From NCBI GenBank assembly GCA_028994555.1, contig JARDVN010000001.1, positions 4,340,001 through 4,404,000 of the forward strand: a DNA stretch of 64,000 nucleotides, read 5' to 3'. The notes under the pieces were generated by a model. That model made no database searches and was not told the origin of the DNA. It saw nothing but the letters and a program-made list of their open reading frames with translations. Shown in pieces: positions 21,960 to 32,912 of this stretch. Position numbers and translations under genes: made by a program. Numbering within the stretch: the first letter of the stretch is position 1; every line of letters begins with the position of its first letter. Source of the DNA: Citrobacter amalonaticus. Its GTDB lineage: Bacteria; Pseudomonadota; Gammaproteobacteria; Enterobacterales; Enterobacteriaceae.

Positions 21960-22961
21960 ATGATGCAACCCATTTCCGGTACTCCCGCGCGCCCTCCCGG
22001 TGAAGGGCAACCTGCGGTTTCCACGGCGGGCGAACAACCGCTCTCCACGCAACAGCGGACCGTACTGGAACGCCTGATAACGCGCCTGATTTCACTGACG
22101 CAACAGCAAAGTGCGGAAGTGTGGGCCGGTATGAAGCACGATCTCGGCGTAAAAAGCGATACTCCGCTGCTGTCGCGTCATTTCCCTGCGGCGGAACAAA
22201 ACCTCAGCCAGCGTCTCGGCGTGGCCCAGCAAAATCATGCCAATCGCCAGGTGCTTTCACAGTTGACAGAATTACTGAATCAGGGAAATAACCGCCAGGC
22301 GGTCAGCGATTTTATTCGTCAGCAGTACGGACAAACGGCGCTCAGCCAACTCAAACCGGAACAGCTTAAGAATGTGCTGACGCTTTTGCAGCAGGGACAG
22401 TTGTCGATCCCGCAGCCGCAGCAGCGCCCGGCGACCGATCGCCCACTACTGCCAGCCGAACACAATACGTTAAATCAACTGGTGACCAAACTGGCCGCCG
22501 CAACGGGGGGAATCCAGCAAGCTGATCTGGCAATCGATGCTGGAACTTTCTGGTGTGAAAAGCGGTGAACTGATCCCGGCAAAACATTTCACCCATCTGG
22601 CGACCTGGCTGCAGGCGCGTCAAACCCTGAGTCTGCAACACGCCCCTACCCTGCAATCGCTACAGGTGGCGCTCAAGCAACCGCTGGAAGCCGATGAACT
22701 GATCAACCTGAAGGATTACGCCCAGCAGACCTGGCAAATTCAACCGCAGACGGTGCTGACCAATGCGCAAATGCAGGATCTCCTGAATCAGATCTTCCTG
22801 AAGCGCGTCGAGCGCGATCGGGAATTAAACGATCCGCGCCATATTCAGCCGATTTACAGTCCGTTTACGCCGGTTATCGAAACGCTGCGATCGTTTAGCG
22901 CGCGTCCCGGACTGCTGTTTATCGCCCTGCTGGTCGCGTTACTGATTTTCTGGCTGGTCAT

Positions 22962-22965
<4 letters not shown>
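21960..22965 (+). CDS. flk: Flagellar regulator Flk (frameshifted)
   Basis: Flk (Fluke) is a tail-anchored inner-membrane protein that in Salmonella keeps flagellar late substrates from being secreted before the rings are complete. Two frames, [14 protein letters not shown]...[10 protein letters not shown] and [20 protein letters not shown], join when one base is removed from the G6 run at 22505-22510. The corrected length is 334 residues (E. coli 331). The C-terminal membrane anchor is [17 protein letters not shown]. The ATG at 21960 follows AAGGA at good spacing. The stop overlaps the convergent yfcJ stop. Confidence 0.9.
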
Positions 22966-24142
<1,177 letters not shown>

Positions 24143-24319
24143 GCGTTACTCCAGAATGCAGAGTAAGGCGAGGAAATGCCACGCCCCCCTCCACCTGACC
24201 GTCAGGATTAAGGTGCGTTGGATAACGTCAAACGCTTACGCATTATCCGGAAGATAATGATGGGCCTGAAGTCTGCCTGTGAGTGGCTAACATTGTCAAC
24301 CGCAAACCCTGCCGTGTGC

Positions 24320-24694
24320 TCAGTACCCGGAATTATTGTCGAATAGCGAAGGAAGAACCGCACCAATCCCTTTCGTGCCAAACAGATAAGTCACCTGCAG
24401 CTGTTCTGGCGTCAGGAGTCTGAACATCATATCCCAAATCTCTTTCGGTTCCGCTTCCCAGGCCGAGGCTTCATTTCGCACAGATGCCGGGTCGCTGTCT
24501 GCAACATAAGGACGCACATACACGGGGAGAATCGAAATATGGTCTTCCCATGCCTTCGATTTTCTGCGTTTGCGCTTAACGCCTTCTTGACCCGTATTCA
24601 GGATATTGAGCCGATTGCGAACAGCGGGAACGCTACCGGGAAAACCCGGCAGACTAATACATTCCTGTACCGTGAGCCATTCTTTAGACATCAT
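24320..24694 (-). CDS. Mu repressor/MuA-type DNA-binding domain protein
   Basis: A 124-residue protein. Residues 1-57 (MMSKEWLTVQECISLPGFPG, then SVPAVRNRLN and SKAWEDHISILPV) resemble the winged-helix DNA-binding domain shared by the Mu repressor and the MuA transposase N-terminus: W, LPG.PG, V R.R and a closing H I S.LP. The rest (PKEIWDMMFRLLTPEQLQVT, then YLFGTKGIGAVLPSL) resembles short C-terminal tails of Mu-like repressors, which is a weak match. AGGA precedes the tandem ATG. It diverges from the Ner-like gene. E. coli K-12 has nothing here. Confidence 0.66.
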   Translation of the reverse strand: MMSKEWLTVQECISLPGFPGSVPAVRNRLNILNTGQEGVKRKRRKSKAWEDHISILPVYVRPYVADSDPASVRNEASAWEAEPKEIWDMMFRLLTPEQLQVTYLFGTKGIGAVLPSLFDNNSGY

Positions 24695-24751
24695 TTCGTT
24701 CCTTTCCCCAGTGAAATAAAAATAACTTTTCTTTCTTGCGCGAAATTTCAG

Positions 24752-24801
24752 GATTATTCTGGCAATAATCAGCTGGCAAAAGAAAATCACCTTCTTTTGC
24801 C
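24752..24801. promoter_or_regulatory. Two inverted repeats between the Mu-like divergent genes
   Basis: GATTATT/AATAATC (24752-24758 and 24764-24770, 5-nt spacer) and GGCAAAAGAA/TTCTTTTGCC (24775-24784 and 24792-24801, 7-nt spacer) are both perfect. They lie 57-107 bases upstream of the minus-strand gene and 60-110 bases upstream of the plus-strand gene. They could be operators for either product; a hairpin role is also possible. Confidence 0.45.
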
Positions 24802-24862
24802 ACAGAGATATAAAACCGTAAAAAATATCGGCGCCGATAACACATCAGCGCAGGATTGCAGA

Positions 24863-25066
24863 ATGAGAGAAAAAAGCCAGGACTGGCATCGTATAGATAT
24901 TAAAAGTGCACTTGAAAAAAGAGGTATTACGCTCAAGGATCTTTCGCGCACGGCAGGCTTATCACCAGACGCGCTGGAAACCACACCAGACGTAATTTGG
25001 CCGACCCGTTATATCAATATGCCGTCTGTTTCAGTTGCTGAATCGCCAGAGAATAATAAAAACTAA
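24863..25066 (+). CDS. Ner/Nlp-like transcriptional regulator with internal deletion
   Basis: A 67-residue protein starting MREKSQDWHRIDIKSALEKR after an AGGA site. The opening DWHR.DI...L.KRG..L..LSR..GLSP and the closing TTPDVIWPTRY are signatures of the phage Mu Ner/SfsB (Nlp) helix-turn-helix family. About 19 residues normally found between them (the AL...PKGE.IIA.AL segment) are missing in frame, so part of the DNA-binding fold is gone. A 17-residue extension follows WPTRY. It is divergent from the Mu repressor-like gene. Confidence 0.66.
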   Translation: MREKSQDWHRIDIKSALEKRGITLKDLSRTAGLSPDALETTPDVIWPTRYINMPSVSVAESPENNKN

Positions 25067-25292
25067 TATTTCCTTTTTTGTTTTATTCTTTGCAGAAATT
25101 AATAAATAAATTAGCGACACACATTATAGATACCAATAGCACTAAAGGTTACGCCTGACGAAGAAAATATTGTTAATACCTCTCGTAGTTTTTTTACGCG
25201 TTCCACTAACAGAGATTATTATGAGTTGGGATAAAACAGGCAGGACCCGGTTATCGGGCAGCAAAACCAACCTATATCCTTTACAGGAAAAA

Positions 25293-25826
25293 ATGATGAA
25301 AACCTTCTTATTGTTGCCACTCATCCTGCTGCTTTGCAGTTGTTCTACCCCCTCTCAAGAGAGTGCAAAAGACGTTAAACAATTCTATCTGGCGTGGATG
25401 GCGGCATTTATCGATGAGCCAGATAAGCCTCACAACACCACAGAGTTAATGCAACGCTATGTTGCTAAAGAGGTTATCGATCGTCTGACGTTGATTGACA
25501 GCTTCTATGAGCAAGAAATTATCGACTCAGACTACTTTATGTACGTGCAGGATTATGCCCCTGAGTGGATCCCACAGTTACAGGTTGGACAAGCACGTCC
25601 CTTCCTCGGCGGCGAAAAAGTGGACGTCCAGTTGGGTGGTCCTGACGACCAGCCCCCCATTCGTCTGGAAGTTTATACGCGCCGGGAGGGAAAACGCTGG
25701 AAAATCTATCGCGTCAGGGATGTCGGCAATCATTTTGAGCATCCCATTTACAGCGCCGGAGCCATTGCCCAGGCCCGGGCGTGGTCTGCGGAAATTGCGC
25801 CGGAATACGAACCGCTTAAACAGTAA
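25293..25826 (+). CDS. Putative lipoprotein, DUF3828-like
   Basis: A 177-residue exported protein. The signal MMKTFLLLPLILLLCSCSTP contains a lipobox-like LCSC, so it is probably a lipoprotein anchored at the second cysteine. The mature part has FYLAWMAAFIDEPDKPHNTT, DYFMYVQDYAPEWIPQ and a C-terminal strand-rich region (RREGKRWKIYRVRDVGNH), which resembles DUF3828 proteins; no function is known. The ATG at 25293 follows AGGA; the frame is open upstream to 25170 without a better start. It is absent between yfcJ and fabB in E. coli K-12. Confidence 0.7.
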   Translation: MMKTFLLLPLILLLCSCSTPSQESAKDVKQFYLAWMAAFIDEPDKPHNTTELMQRYVAKEVIDRLTLIDSFYEQEIIDSDYFMYVQDYAPEWIPQLQVGQARPFLGGEKVDVQLGGPDDQPPIRLEVYTRREGKRWKIYRVRDVGNHFEHPIYSAGAIAQARAWSAEIAPEYEPLKQ

Positions 25827-25854
25827 AAAAGGGAGCCATTTGGCTCCCTTTTTT
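25825..25854. terminator. Bidirectional terminator between lipoprotein gene and fabB
   Basis: Stem GGGAGCC (25831-25837)/GGCTCCC (25842-25848) with an ATTT loop, flanked by A6 and T6. It serves convergent genes on both strands. Confidence 0.88.
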
Positions 25855-25874
25855 CATCAATACTAGCCTTACGC

Positions 25875-27086
25875 TTACAGTTTACGCATTACCAGCGTGG
25901 CGTTAGTACCACCGAAACCGAAGCTGTTGGACATGACGGTGGTCAGTTCGCGATCGACAGTTTCGGTCACGATGTTCAGACCTGCCGCCTGCTCGTCCAT
26001 CTCTTCGATGTTGATGCTTGGCGCGACAAAACCGTGTTCCAGCATCAGCAGAGAGTAGATCGCTTCCTGCACACCTGCTGCGCCCAGAGAGTGACCGGTC
26101 ATCGCTTTAGTCGCGGAGATCGCCAGGCTCTTATCGCCAAATACTTCGCGAATCGCCCCCAGCTCTTTCACATCACCCACCGGCGTTGAAGTACCGTGGG
26201 AGTTCAGGTAGTCAATTGGCGTATCAACGCCATGCATCGCCATCTGCATGCAGCGCACAGCGCCTTCACCAGACGGAGCAACCATATCCGCGCCATCAGA
26301 CGTCGCGCCGTAGCCCACGATTTCTGCGTAGATATGTGCGCCACGCGCCAGCGCGTGTTCCAGTTCTTCAACCACTACCATACCGCCGCCGCCTGCGATA
26401 ACAAAACCATCGCGGTGCGCGTCATAGGTACGGGATGCTTTAGCAGGCTGGTCGTTATATTTGGTAGACAGCGCGCCCATCGCGTCGAACTCACAGGCCA
26501 TTTCCCAGCCCAGCTCTTCGCCGCCGCCAGCAAATACGATGTCCTGTTTGCCCAGTTGGATCTGCTCGACCGCATTACCGATACAGTGTGCGGAGGTGGC
26601 ACACGCGGAGCTGATTGAGTAGTTTACGCCGTGAATTTTAAACGGCGTCGCGAGGCAGGCGGAAACCGCAGAGCCCATCGCTTTGGTGACCACATACGGG
26701 CCAACCGCTTTCAGGCCACGCGGGCTACGCATGGCATCAGCACCGAATACCTGCGCTTTCGACGAGCCACCGGAGCCAGCAATCAGGCCAACGCGTGGGT
26801 TATTCTGATAAACTTCTTCGCTCAGACCAGCGTCTGCGATGGCTTCACGCATGGAGAGATAGGCATAAATAGAGGCATCGTTCATGAAACGCACCACTTT
26901 ACGGTCGATCAAACCAGTGGTGTCCAGTTTGACGTTACCCCATACGTGGCTACGCATTCCTGCATCTTTAAACTCTTCAGAAAAAGTGATGCCTGAACGT
27001 CCTTCACGCAGAGATGCCAGGACTTCCTGCTGGTTATTACCGATGCTGGAAACAATGCCCAAGCCAGTAATCACTGCACGTTTCAT
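25875..27086 (-). CDS. fabB: 3-oxoacyl-[ACP] synthase I
   Basis: Condensing enzyme needed for chain elongation of unsaturated fatty acids. The active-site Cys is in [14 protein letters not shown] (about residue 162) and the two histidines in [11 protein letters not shown] and [14 protein letters not shown]. It is intact at 403 residues. Compared with E. coli FabB it lacks the last residues KD and has a changed loop, [20 protein letters not shown], one residue shorter. FabR and FadR sites are visible upstream. Confidence 0.96.
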   Translation of the reverse strand: MKRAVITGLGIVSSIGNNQQEVLASLREGRSGITFSEEFKDAGMRSHVWGNVKLDTTGLIDRKVVRFMNDASIYAYLSMREAIADAGLSEEVYQNNPRVGLIAGSGGSSKAQVFGADAMRSPRGLKAVGPYVVTKAMGSAVSACLATPFKIHGVNYSISSACATSAHCIGNAVEQIQLGKQDIVFAGGGEELGWEMACEFDAMGALSTKYNDQPAKASRTYDAHRDGFVIAGGGGMVVVEELEHALARGAHIYAEIVGYGATSDGADMVAPSGEGAVRCMQMAMHGVDTPIDYLNSHGTSTPVGDVKELGAIREVFGDKSLAISATKAMTGHSLGAAGVQEAIYSLLMLEHGFVAPSINIEEMDEQAAGLNIVTETVDRELTTVMSNSFGFGGTNATLVMRKL

Positions 27087-27133
27087 TCAATACCTCTGTC
27101 AGTCGCACTATAATAAGTTTCGATTGGCACAAT

Positions 27134-27151
27134 AGCGTACACTTGTACGCC
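27134..27151 (-). promoter_or_regulatory. FabR operator upstream of fabB
   Basis: AGCGTACACTTGTACGCC is an 18-bp near-palindrome matching the FabR site (AGCGTACA..TGTACGCT) known at fabA and fabB. It is 48 bases upstream of the fabB start. Confidence 0.82.
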
Positions 27152-27152
27152 G

Positions 27153-27167
27153 AACAAGTCCGATCAG
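27153..27167 (-). promoter_or_regulatory. FadR activator site upstream of fabB
   Basis: Minus-strand CTGATCGGACTTGTT matches the FadR consensus CTGGTCNGACNTGTT at all but one position. It lies immediately upstream of the FabR site, the order known for E. coli fabB, where FadR activates and FabR represses. Confidence 0.78.
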
Positions 27168-27244
27168 CCAATTTGTACTGAAATTTGCGCCGCCTGGCAC
27201 ACATCGCTAAGATCGTGACACAGCCTGTCAGACGAGTAACTTAC

Positions 27245-29257
27245 GTGAAACAATACGCTATACAACCCGCCAACCTCGAATTCAACGCTGAGGGTACACC
27301 TGTTTCCCGAGATTTTGACGACGTCTACTTTTCCAACGACAATGGTCTGGAAGAGACGCGCTATGTCTTCCTCGGCGGAAACCGGATCACAGAACGCTTC
27401 GCAGAGCATTCTCACCCGCTGTTTGTGGTTGCGGAAAGCGGATTCGGCACCGGCCTCAATTTTCTCACGCTCTGGCAGGCGTTCGCTGCATTTCGCGCCA
27501 CTCAGCCCGAGGCTACGCTACAAAGATTACATTTCATCAGTTTTGAAAAATTTCCGCTGAGCCGTGACGATCTCACCGCGGCGCATCAGCACTGGCCTGA
27601 GCTAGCTGAATTTAGCGGGCAACTTCAGGCCCAGTGGCCGTTGCCGCTGGCGGGTTGCCAGCGTCTGTTGCTGGATGAAGGGCGTGTCACGCTCGATCTC
27701 TGGTTTGGCGATATTAATGAACTCACCGATCAACTCGACGACAGCCTGAATCAAAAAGTCGATGCCTGGTTTCTCGACGGCTTCGCCCCGGCCAAAAACC
27801 CGGACATGTGGACGCCCACCCTCTTTAACGCGATGGCGCGTCTGGCTCGTCCTGGCGGTACGCTGGCAACCTTTACGTCTGCCGGATTTGTTCGTCGCGG
27901 TTTACAGGAAGCCGGTTTTACGGTGCAGAAATGCAAAGGTTTTGGCCGCAAGCGCGAAATGCTGTGTGGCGTGATGGAACAGACTCTCGCCCTGCCAGCG
28001 TCAACGCCATGGTTTGCTCGTCAGGGAAGCGAAAAACGTGAAGTCGCCCTGATTGGCGGCGGGATCGCCAGCGCGCTGCTTTCGCTTTCGTTGTTACGCC
28101 GGGGCTGGCAGGTGACACTCTATTGTGCTGATGATACCCCCGCCCAGGGCGCATCCGGCAACCGTCAGGGAGCGCTTTATCCCCTGCTCAGCAAGCACGA
28201 CACGGCGCTCACCGTGTTCTTCCCCGCGGCGTTTACCTTTGCCCGTCGCCTGTATGACGCCCAGCCAGTAGAATTTGATCATGACTGGTGCGGCGTTACG
28301 CAGTTTGGCTATGACGAAAAGAGCCAGCATAAGATCGAACAAATGCTGTCGCTGGCATTGCCGCGCACGCTGGCAAGCGCGGTGGATGTCGCAGAGGCGC
28401 AAAAACTTACCGGGGTAGAAACTGGGCGCGCTGGCATAACCTATCCGCAAGGCGGTTGGCTGTGTCCGGCGCAACTGACTGCCGCCGTGCTAAAACTCGC
28501 GGAAAAGCAAGGATTGCGTTGCCACTATCAACACTCACTGGCGACACTTAACCGTTCAGCCTCCGGCTGGGATCTGCGCTTTACGCACGGCAGTCACGCT
28601 GAACATGCCGTGGTAGTGCTGGCCAACGGTCATCAGATTAACCAGTTTGCACAAACGCAGCCGTTACCCGTCTACGCTGTCGCCGGCCAGGTCAGTCATA
28701 TTCCGACGACGCCGGCGCTTTCCGGGATCCGTCAGGTGCTGTGCTATGACGGTTATCTGACGCCGCAGAACCCGACGAACCAGCAGCACTGTATCGGCGC
28801 CAGCTACCATCGCGGCAGCGAAGAGACGCAGTATCGGGAAGACGATCAACAGCAAAACAGGCAGCGCCTGATTGACTGTTTCCCGGCGGCGGAATGGGCC
28901 AAAGAAGTCGATGTGAGCGGCAAAGACGCTCGCTGCGGCGTGCGCTGTGCCACCCGCGATCATTTGCCGATGGTGGGAAACGTTCCGGATTACGCCGCAA
29001 CGCTTACGCAGTACGCCGGGTTAGCCGACAACAAACCGGGAGCGACAAGTGCGCCAGTGTTTGACGATTTGTTTATGCTGGGCGCGCTGGGTTCCCGCGG
29101 GCTGTGTTCTGCTCCCTTGTGCGCAGAAATTCTGGCCTCGCAAATGAGTAACGAACCGGTGCCGATGGATGCCGCCACGCTGGCTGCATTAAATCCAAAT
29201 CGTTTATGGGTGCGGAAGTTGTTGAAAGGGAAAGAAGTTAAAACGCTGATGGAATAA
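27245..29257 (+). CDS. mnmC: Bifunctional tRNA mnm5s2U modification enzyme MnmC
   Basis: An intact 670-residue two-domain enzyme. The N-terminal methyltransferase MnmC2 (residues 1-250: [19 protein letters not shown] site, [15 protein letters not shown] active site) and C-terminal FAD oxidase MnmC1 ([20 protein letters not shown] dinucleotide fold) convert cmnm5 to mnm5 at U34 of tRNA. The start is GTG at 27245 ([14 protein letters not shown]); the frame is open 60 bases further upstream but that part has no family similarity. It diverges from fabB. Confidence 0.95.
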   Translation: MKQYAIQPANLEFNAEGTPVSRDFDDVYFSNDNGLEETRYVFLGGNRITERFAEHSHPLFVVAESGFGTGLNFLTLWQAFAAFRATQPEATLQRLHFISFEKFPLSRDDLTAAHQHWPELAEFSGQLQAQWPLPLAGCQRLLLDEGRVTLDLWFGDINELTDQLDDSLNQKVDAWFLDGFAPAKNPDMWTPTLFNAMARLARPGGTLATFTSAGFVRRGLQEAGFTVQKCKGFGRKREMLCGVMEQTLALPASTPWFARQGSEKREVALIGGGIASALLSLSLLRRGWQVTLYCADDTPAQGASGNRQGALYPLLSKHDTALTVFFPAAFTFARRLYDAQPVEFDHDWCGVTQFGYDEKSQHKIEQMLSLALPRTLASAVDVAEAQKLTGVETGRAGITYPQGGWLCPAQLTAAVLKLAEKQGLRCHYQHSLATLNRSASGWDLRFTHGSHAEHAVVVLANGHQINQFAQTQPLPVYAVAGQVSHIPTTPALSGIRQVLCYDGYLTPQNPTNQQHCIGASYHRGSEETQYREDDQQQNRQRLIDCFPAAEWAKEVDVSGKDARCGVRCATRDHLPMVGNVPDYAATLTQYAGLADNKPGATSAPVFDDLFMLGALGSRGLCSAPLCAEILASQMSNEPVPMDAATLAALNPNRLWVRKLLKGKEVKTLME

Positions 29258-29265
29258 ACAGGCGA

Positions 29266-29295
29266 GCCATCCGGCAGGTTAACATGCCGGATGGC
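29266..29295. repeat. REP-like hairpin between mnmC and yfcL
   Basis: Perfect 11-bp inverted repeat GCCATCCGGCA/TGCCGGATGGC around an 8-nt loop. The core is that of a REP unit. It sits between convergent genes and could act as a terminator on either strand. Confidence 0.7.
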
Positions 29296-29305
29296 GGTGT
29301 CGTGA

Positions 29306-29581
29306 TTAGTGCGTTGCTTTCTGGAATAACGCGTCCCACATCTCTTTGACTAACGCCTGATCGCGCGGTGACAACTCACCGGCACCGATGGCATTTTCCA
29401 GGCTGCGGGTGACGTTGGTATAGACGGCCTGAGCAGAATGGTCATCCGTTCCTTCCAGTTCTGCAACGGCTAATGTCAGGTGGCCACGCAAATACCCACT
29501 GGCAAACAGCTCATCATCGCTTGCATGCTCTACCATGTCGTCGATTAATGCCAGAATGCGTGATTCAAACTCCGCGATCAT
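29306..29581 (-). CDS. yfcL: YfcL family protein
   Basis: An intact 91-residue acidic protein nearly identical to E. coli YfcL (92 residues), beginning [20 protein letters not shown] and containing [17 protein letters not shown]. It has no catalytic motif I can recognise and its function is unknown. It is followed downstream on the same strand by nothing before the REP hairpin and preceded by epmC, 31 bases away, so it is likely the last gene of a yfcA-epmC-yfcL group. Confidence 0.9.
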   Translation of the reverse strand: MIAEFESRILALIDDMVEHASDDELFASGYLRGHLTLAVAELEGTDDHSAQAVYTNVTRSLENAIGAGELSPRDQALVKEMWDALFQKATH

Positions 29582-29612
29582 CTTCTTTCCTCATTGTAAC
29601 GTGGCGCTGGCT

Positions 29613-30161
29613 TCAGTTGAGCGCTTCTGGCCACGGGAACTGTTCCGCCGTAAGTTCAGGCGTGTGATAATAATTCTGTAGTGCCTTGATGAAACGCGCC
29701 GGACGTTCGGGAATGCCCTTCTCCAGATACGTCATCACCTGCGCATGAACCCGACGCTGGAACACCACGCGGTCTGGTTCAAAATCGCCTTCCAGATTGT
29801 CGCAACTGACGTTAAACGGATACCCCGCCGCCACGCAGAACAACCAGTCAAACGCCTGCGGTTTCACTTCCACATCTTCAAACTGGCTTTGCGTCGCCGC
29901 ATCACGACCGTCCGGACAATACCAGTAGCCGAAATCAACCAGCTCGCGGCGCGCTTTTCCGGCAATACACCAGTGCGAAATCTCATGCAATGCGCTGGCG
30001 TAAAAGCCGTGCGCAAAAACAATCCGGTGATACGGAACCTCTGCATCAGCAGGAAGATAGATCGGTTCGTCGTCACCTTTAATCAGACGGGTATTAAAAT
30101 CCTCGGCAAAGCAGCCGTTAAAAATATCAATCAACTGTTCGTAGCGGTGCGTACTGTTCAT
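29613..30161 (-). CDS. epmC: Elongation factor P hydroxylase EpmC
   Basis: An intact 182-residue enzyme (YfcM) that hydroxylates the lysylated lysine of elongation factor P after EpmA and EpmB have acted. The metal-binding motif ALHEISHWCIAGKARRELVD (HEISHW) is visible near residue 58. The start codon shares one base with the yfcA stop, so the two genes are coupled. Confidence 0.94.
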   Translation of the reverse strand: MNSTHRYEQLIDIFNGCFAEDFNTRLIKGDDEPIYLPADAEVPYHRIVFAHGFYASALHEISHWCIAGKARRELVDFGYWYCPDGRDAATQSQFEDVEVKPQAFDWLFCVAAGYPFNVSCDNLEGDFEPDRVVFQRRVHAQVMTYLEKGIPERPARFIKALQNYYHTPELTAEQFPWPEALN

Positions 30162-30972
30162 TAATTCATCCCCAGCCAGTGGAGAATCTCCTGTCCATGG
30201 TTATCATAAAGAAGTTTGATGCTCATCACCGCCGAAACAATGACGATCATAGGCCGAATCAGCTTCTGTCCTTTGCTCAGTACCAGTCGTGAACCCATCC
30301 GTGCCCCGAAAAATTGCCCAATCAGCATGACAAAGCCGGTAGCCCAAATGACTTTCCCGCCGATGATGAACAGCAGCAGCCCGCCGATATTGGAAGTGGC
30401 ATTCAGCACCTTAGCGTGGGCGGTTGATTTCGCGAGGTTATAACCGCACAGCATGACAAACGACAGCGCGTAAAAAAGAGCCTGCCGCCGGGCCAAAGAA
30501 ACCATCGTAGAAACCTACGCAGCCACCGGCCACCAGGGCAAACGGCAGACCGTACAGGCGACGCTGTCTGTCTTCCTCGCCCACTTTCGGCATCAGCAAA
30601 AAAGTAGAGACCAATGCAGATCACCAGAACAGGCAGGATCTGTCGCAACACGTTTGACTGCACATGCTGCACCAGCAGTGCGCCACTCATCGAACCCATA
30701 AACGTCATCGCGATATTGAGTTTCTGGTCGGCGAGGTTCACCACTTTACGGCGAATAAAATAAATTGAAGAAGAAATCGAACCGCCACAGGCCTGAAGTT
30801 TATTGGTCGCCAGCGCCTGCGCAGGAGACATCCCTGCCGCCATCAGCGCGGGGATGGTCAACAGACCGCCTCCCCCCGCCAGTGAGTCGATAAATCCTGC
30901 CAGCATTGCCACAAAAAACAACACCAGCAACAACAGCGGAGAGACCATAAACAGGTCTGCAAAATTATCCAT
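30161..30972 (-). CDS. yfcA: TSUP family membrane transporter YfcA (two frameshifts)
   Basis: A sulfite/organosulfonate exporter-type (TauE/SafE) membrane protein with about eight helices; the conserved N-terminal AGFIDSLAGGGGLLTIPALM is present. Two A6 runs, 30598-30603 and 30472-30477, each have one base too many; five each give GLYFLLMPKVGEEDRQRR and FFGPAAGSFYALSFVMLCGY, and 269 residues as in E. coli. It overlaps mepA by one base upstream and epmC by one base downstream. Confidence 0.91.
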
Positions 30973-31796
30973 TAGAGTACATGCTCATCCAGCAGCGCCT
31001 GGCAGGAAGGCGGCAACGGAGGCGGTGTCTTCTTCTCAGGCTTTGTTGTTCCAGGTTTTGGCGGTTCAAACCAACTTTGTAGCTCAGCGCCACAGCCATC
31101 GCCCGGCGGAGGCAACGGCTGATCTTCGCACTCAAGGCTGTCGGCAGGACAGCGTAATCGTACGTGCATATGCGCACGATGCTGGAACCAGGGGCGCACT
31201 TTACGTAACCAGTCGCGATCGGTGCCGGCATCCAGGCAAAGCTGTTGTTTGATGGCAGGATTCACAAAAATACGCGTGACGTCGTTATCTTTCGCCGCCA
31301 GCTTAATCAGGCTGGAGATTTCCGGTTTCCACAGCGCTGACACGACATGTTTACCATCACGGGCGACCAAATCCAGCGCCTGGGGACGCAACAGTTGCGC
31401 CTGAGTCCAGCGCGTTTTTGGCAACTGCAGGAAAATATCGACATCCAGACCGGTCTGATGGCTGGCATGTCCGCCGTTAAATCGACCACCAGCAGGCATG
31501 CCCATATCGCCAATCAGCACCGTTCCCAGCCCTAGATTGCTCACCTGCGTACTCAGCCGCTGAATAAACATCACCAGATCGGGATGACCGAAATAGCGGC
31601 GCTGATCGGTGCGCATCACCTGATAGTGCTCGGACTGCACGGGCAGTGTATCCGCTCCCACTATGCAGCCGTTCGAGAAGCCGCCAATTGACTGCGCGCT
31701 GCCCGGCACGGGCTGGGTAATTTTCTGCCACGGCGTCGCCGCCAGGCTGGCCGTGCTGGCAAGAAGCGCCAGCAAAGCTATTGCAGTTTTTTTCAT
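30972..31796 (-). CDS. mepA: Penicillin-insensitive murein endopeptidase MepA
   Basis: An intact 274-residue LAS-family metallopeptidase that cleaves D-Ala-mDAP cross-links in peptidoglycan. The signal peptide is [20 protein letters not shown]. Zinc ligands are in [11 protein letters not shown] (H113, D120) and HRAHMHVRL (H211). The C-terminus is proline-rich ([12 protein letters not shown]). The gene lies four bases after aroC. Confidence 0.95.
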   Translation of the reverse strand: MKKTAIALLALLASTASLAATPWQKITQPVPGSAQSIGGFSNGCIVGADTLPVQSEHYQVMRTDQRRYFGHPDLVMFIQRLSTQVSNLGLGTVLIGDMGMPAGGRFNGGHASHQTGLDVDIFLQLPKTRWTQAQLLRPQALDLVARDGKHVVSALWKPEISSLIKLAAKDNDVTRIFVNPAIKQQLCLDAGTDRDWLRKVRPWFQHRAHMHVRLRCPADSLECEDQPLPPPGDGCGAELQSWFEPPKPGTTKPEKKTPPPLPPSCQALLDEHVL

Positions 31797-31799
31797 CTC

Positions 31800-32886
31800 T
31801 TACCAGCGTGGAATATCCGTTTTGACATCCGCATTTTGCGCCCGTTGACGTAACAGGTGATCCATCAGCACGATCGCCAGCATCGCTTCCGCGATCGGCA
31901 CGGCGCGGATCCCCACGCACGGATCGTGACGACCCTTCGTGATCATCTCCACCTCTTCGCCAAAGCGGTTAATAGTGCGACCCGGAACGGTAATACTGGA
32001 CGTCGGTTTCAGCGCCAAGTGGGCCACGATTTGCTGGCCGCTGCTGATCCCGCCCAGAATACCGCCGGCGTGATTGCTCTGAAAGCCGTCTTTGGTGATT
32101 TCATCACGATTCTGACTGCCGCGTAGCGCTACAACCTCAAACCCGTCACCCATTTCGACGCCTTTCACCGCATTGATGCTCATCAGCGCGTGGGCGATAT
32201 CGGCATCAAGTCGGTCAAACACGGGTTCACCCAGCCCTGCCGGCACGCCGCTGGCGACCACGGTCACTTTCGCGCCGATAGAATCGCCCTCTTTTTTCAG
32301 CGCACGCATCAGTTCATCCAGCGCATCGATTTTATCCGGATCCGGGCAGAAGAAAGGATTTTGCTCAACCTGCGACCAGTCTTTGATCGCCAGCGGAATG
32401 TCGCCCATCTGGGTCAGACAACCCTGGATGGTTACACCCAATTTTTCAGCGAGATATTTTTTTAGCAATGGCACCTGCCGCCACGCGCATCGCGGTTTCC
32501 CGCGCGGAAGAACGTCCGCCGCCACGATAATCGCGCAGGCCATATTTCTGCTCGTAGGTGTAATCCGCATGTCCCGGACGAAACACGTCCTTGATGGCGC
32601 TGTAGTCCTGTGAACGCTGATCGGTGTTTTCAATCAGCAGACCAATGCTGGTCCCCGTCGTGACGCCTTCAAACACGCCGGACAGGATTTTAACCTGATC
32701 CGGTTCGCGACGCTGCGTCGTGTAACGCGACGTGCCAGGGCGACGTCTGTCGAGATCGTGCTGCAGGTCAGCTTCCGTCAGAGGAATGCCCGGCGGTACA
32801 CCGTCGACGATACAACCGAGCGCCAGCCCGTGCGATTCGCCGAAGGTGGTTACACGAAAGAGTTGTCCAATTGTATTTCCTGCCAT
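31800..32886 (-). CDS. aroC: Chorismate synthase (frameshifted)
   Basis: AroC converts EPSP to chorismate, the branch point to aromatic amino acids, folate and quinones, with reduced FMN. Signatures are [40 protein letters not shown] and [15 protein letters not shown]. The T7 run at 32457-32463 has one base too many; six restore [20 protein letters not shown] and 361 residues, as in E. coli. Loss would cause aromatic auxotrophy, so the break is probably not biological. Confidence 0.95.
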
Positions 32887-32912
32887 TGCGGTCTCGTTGT
32901 TGTCGTTGTGAT

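Noticed and set aside
24539..24862. N-terminal extension of the Ner-like gene
   Set aside because: It overlaps the Mu-like repressor gene antisense, and a good ribosome site and family start exist at 24863.
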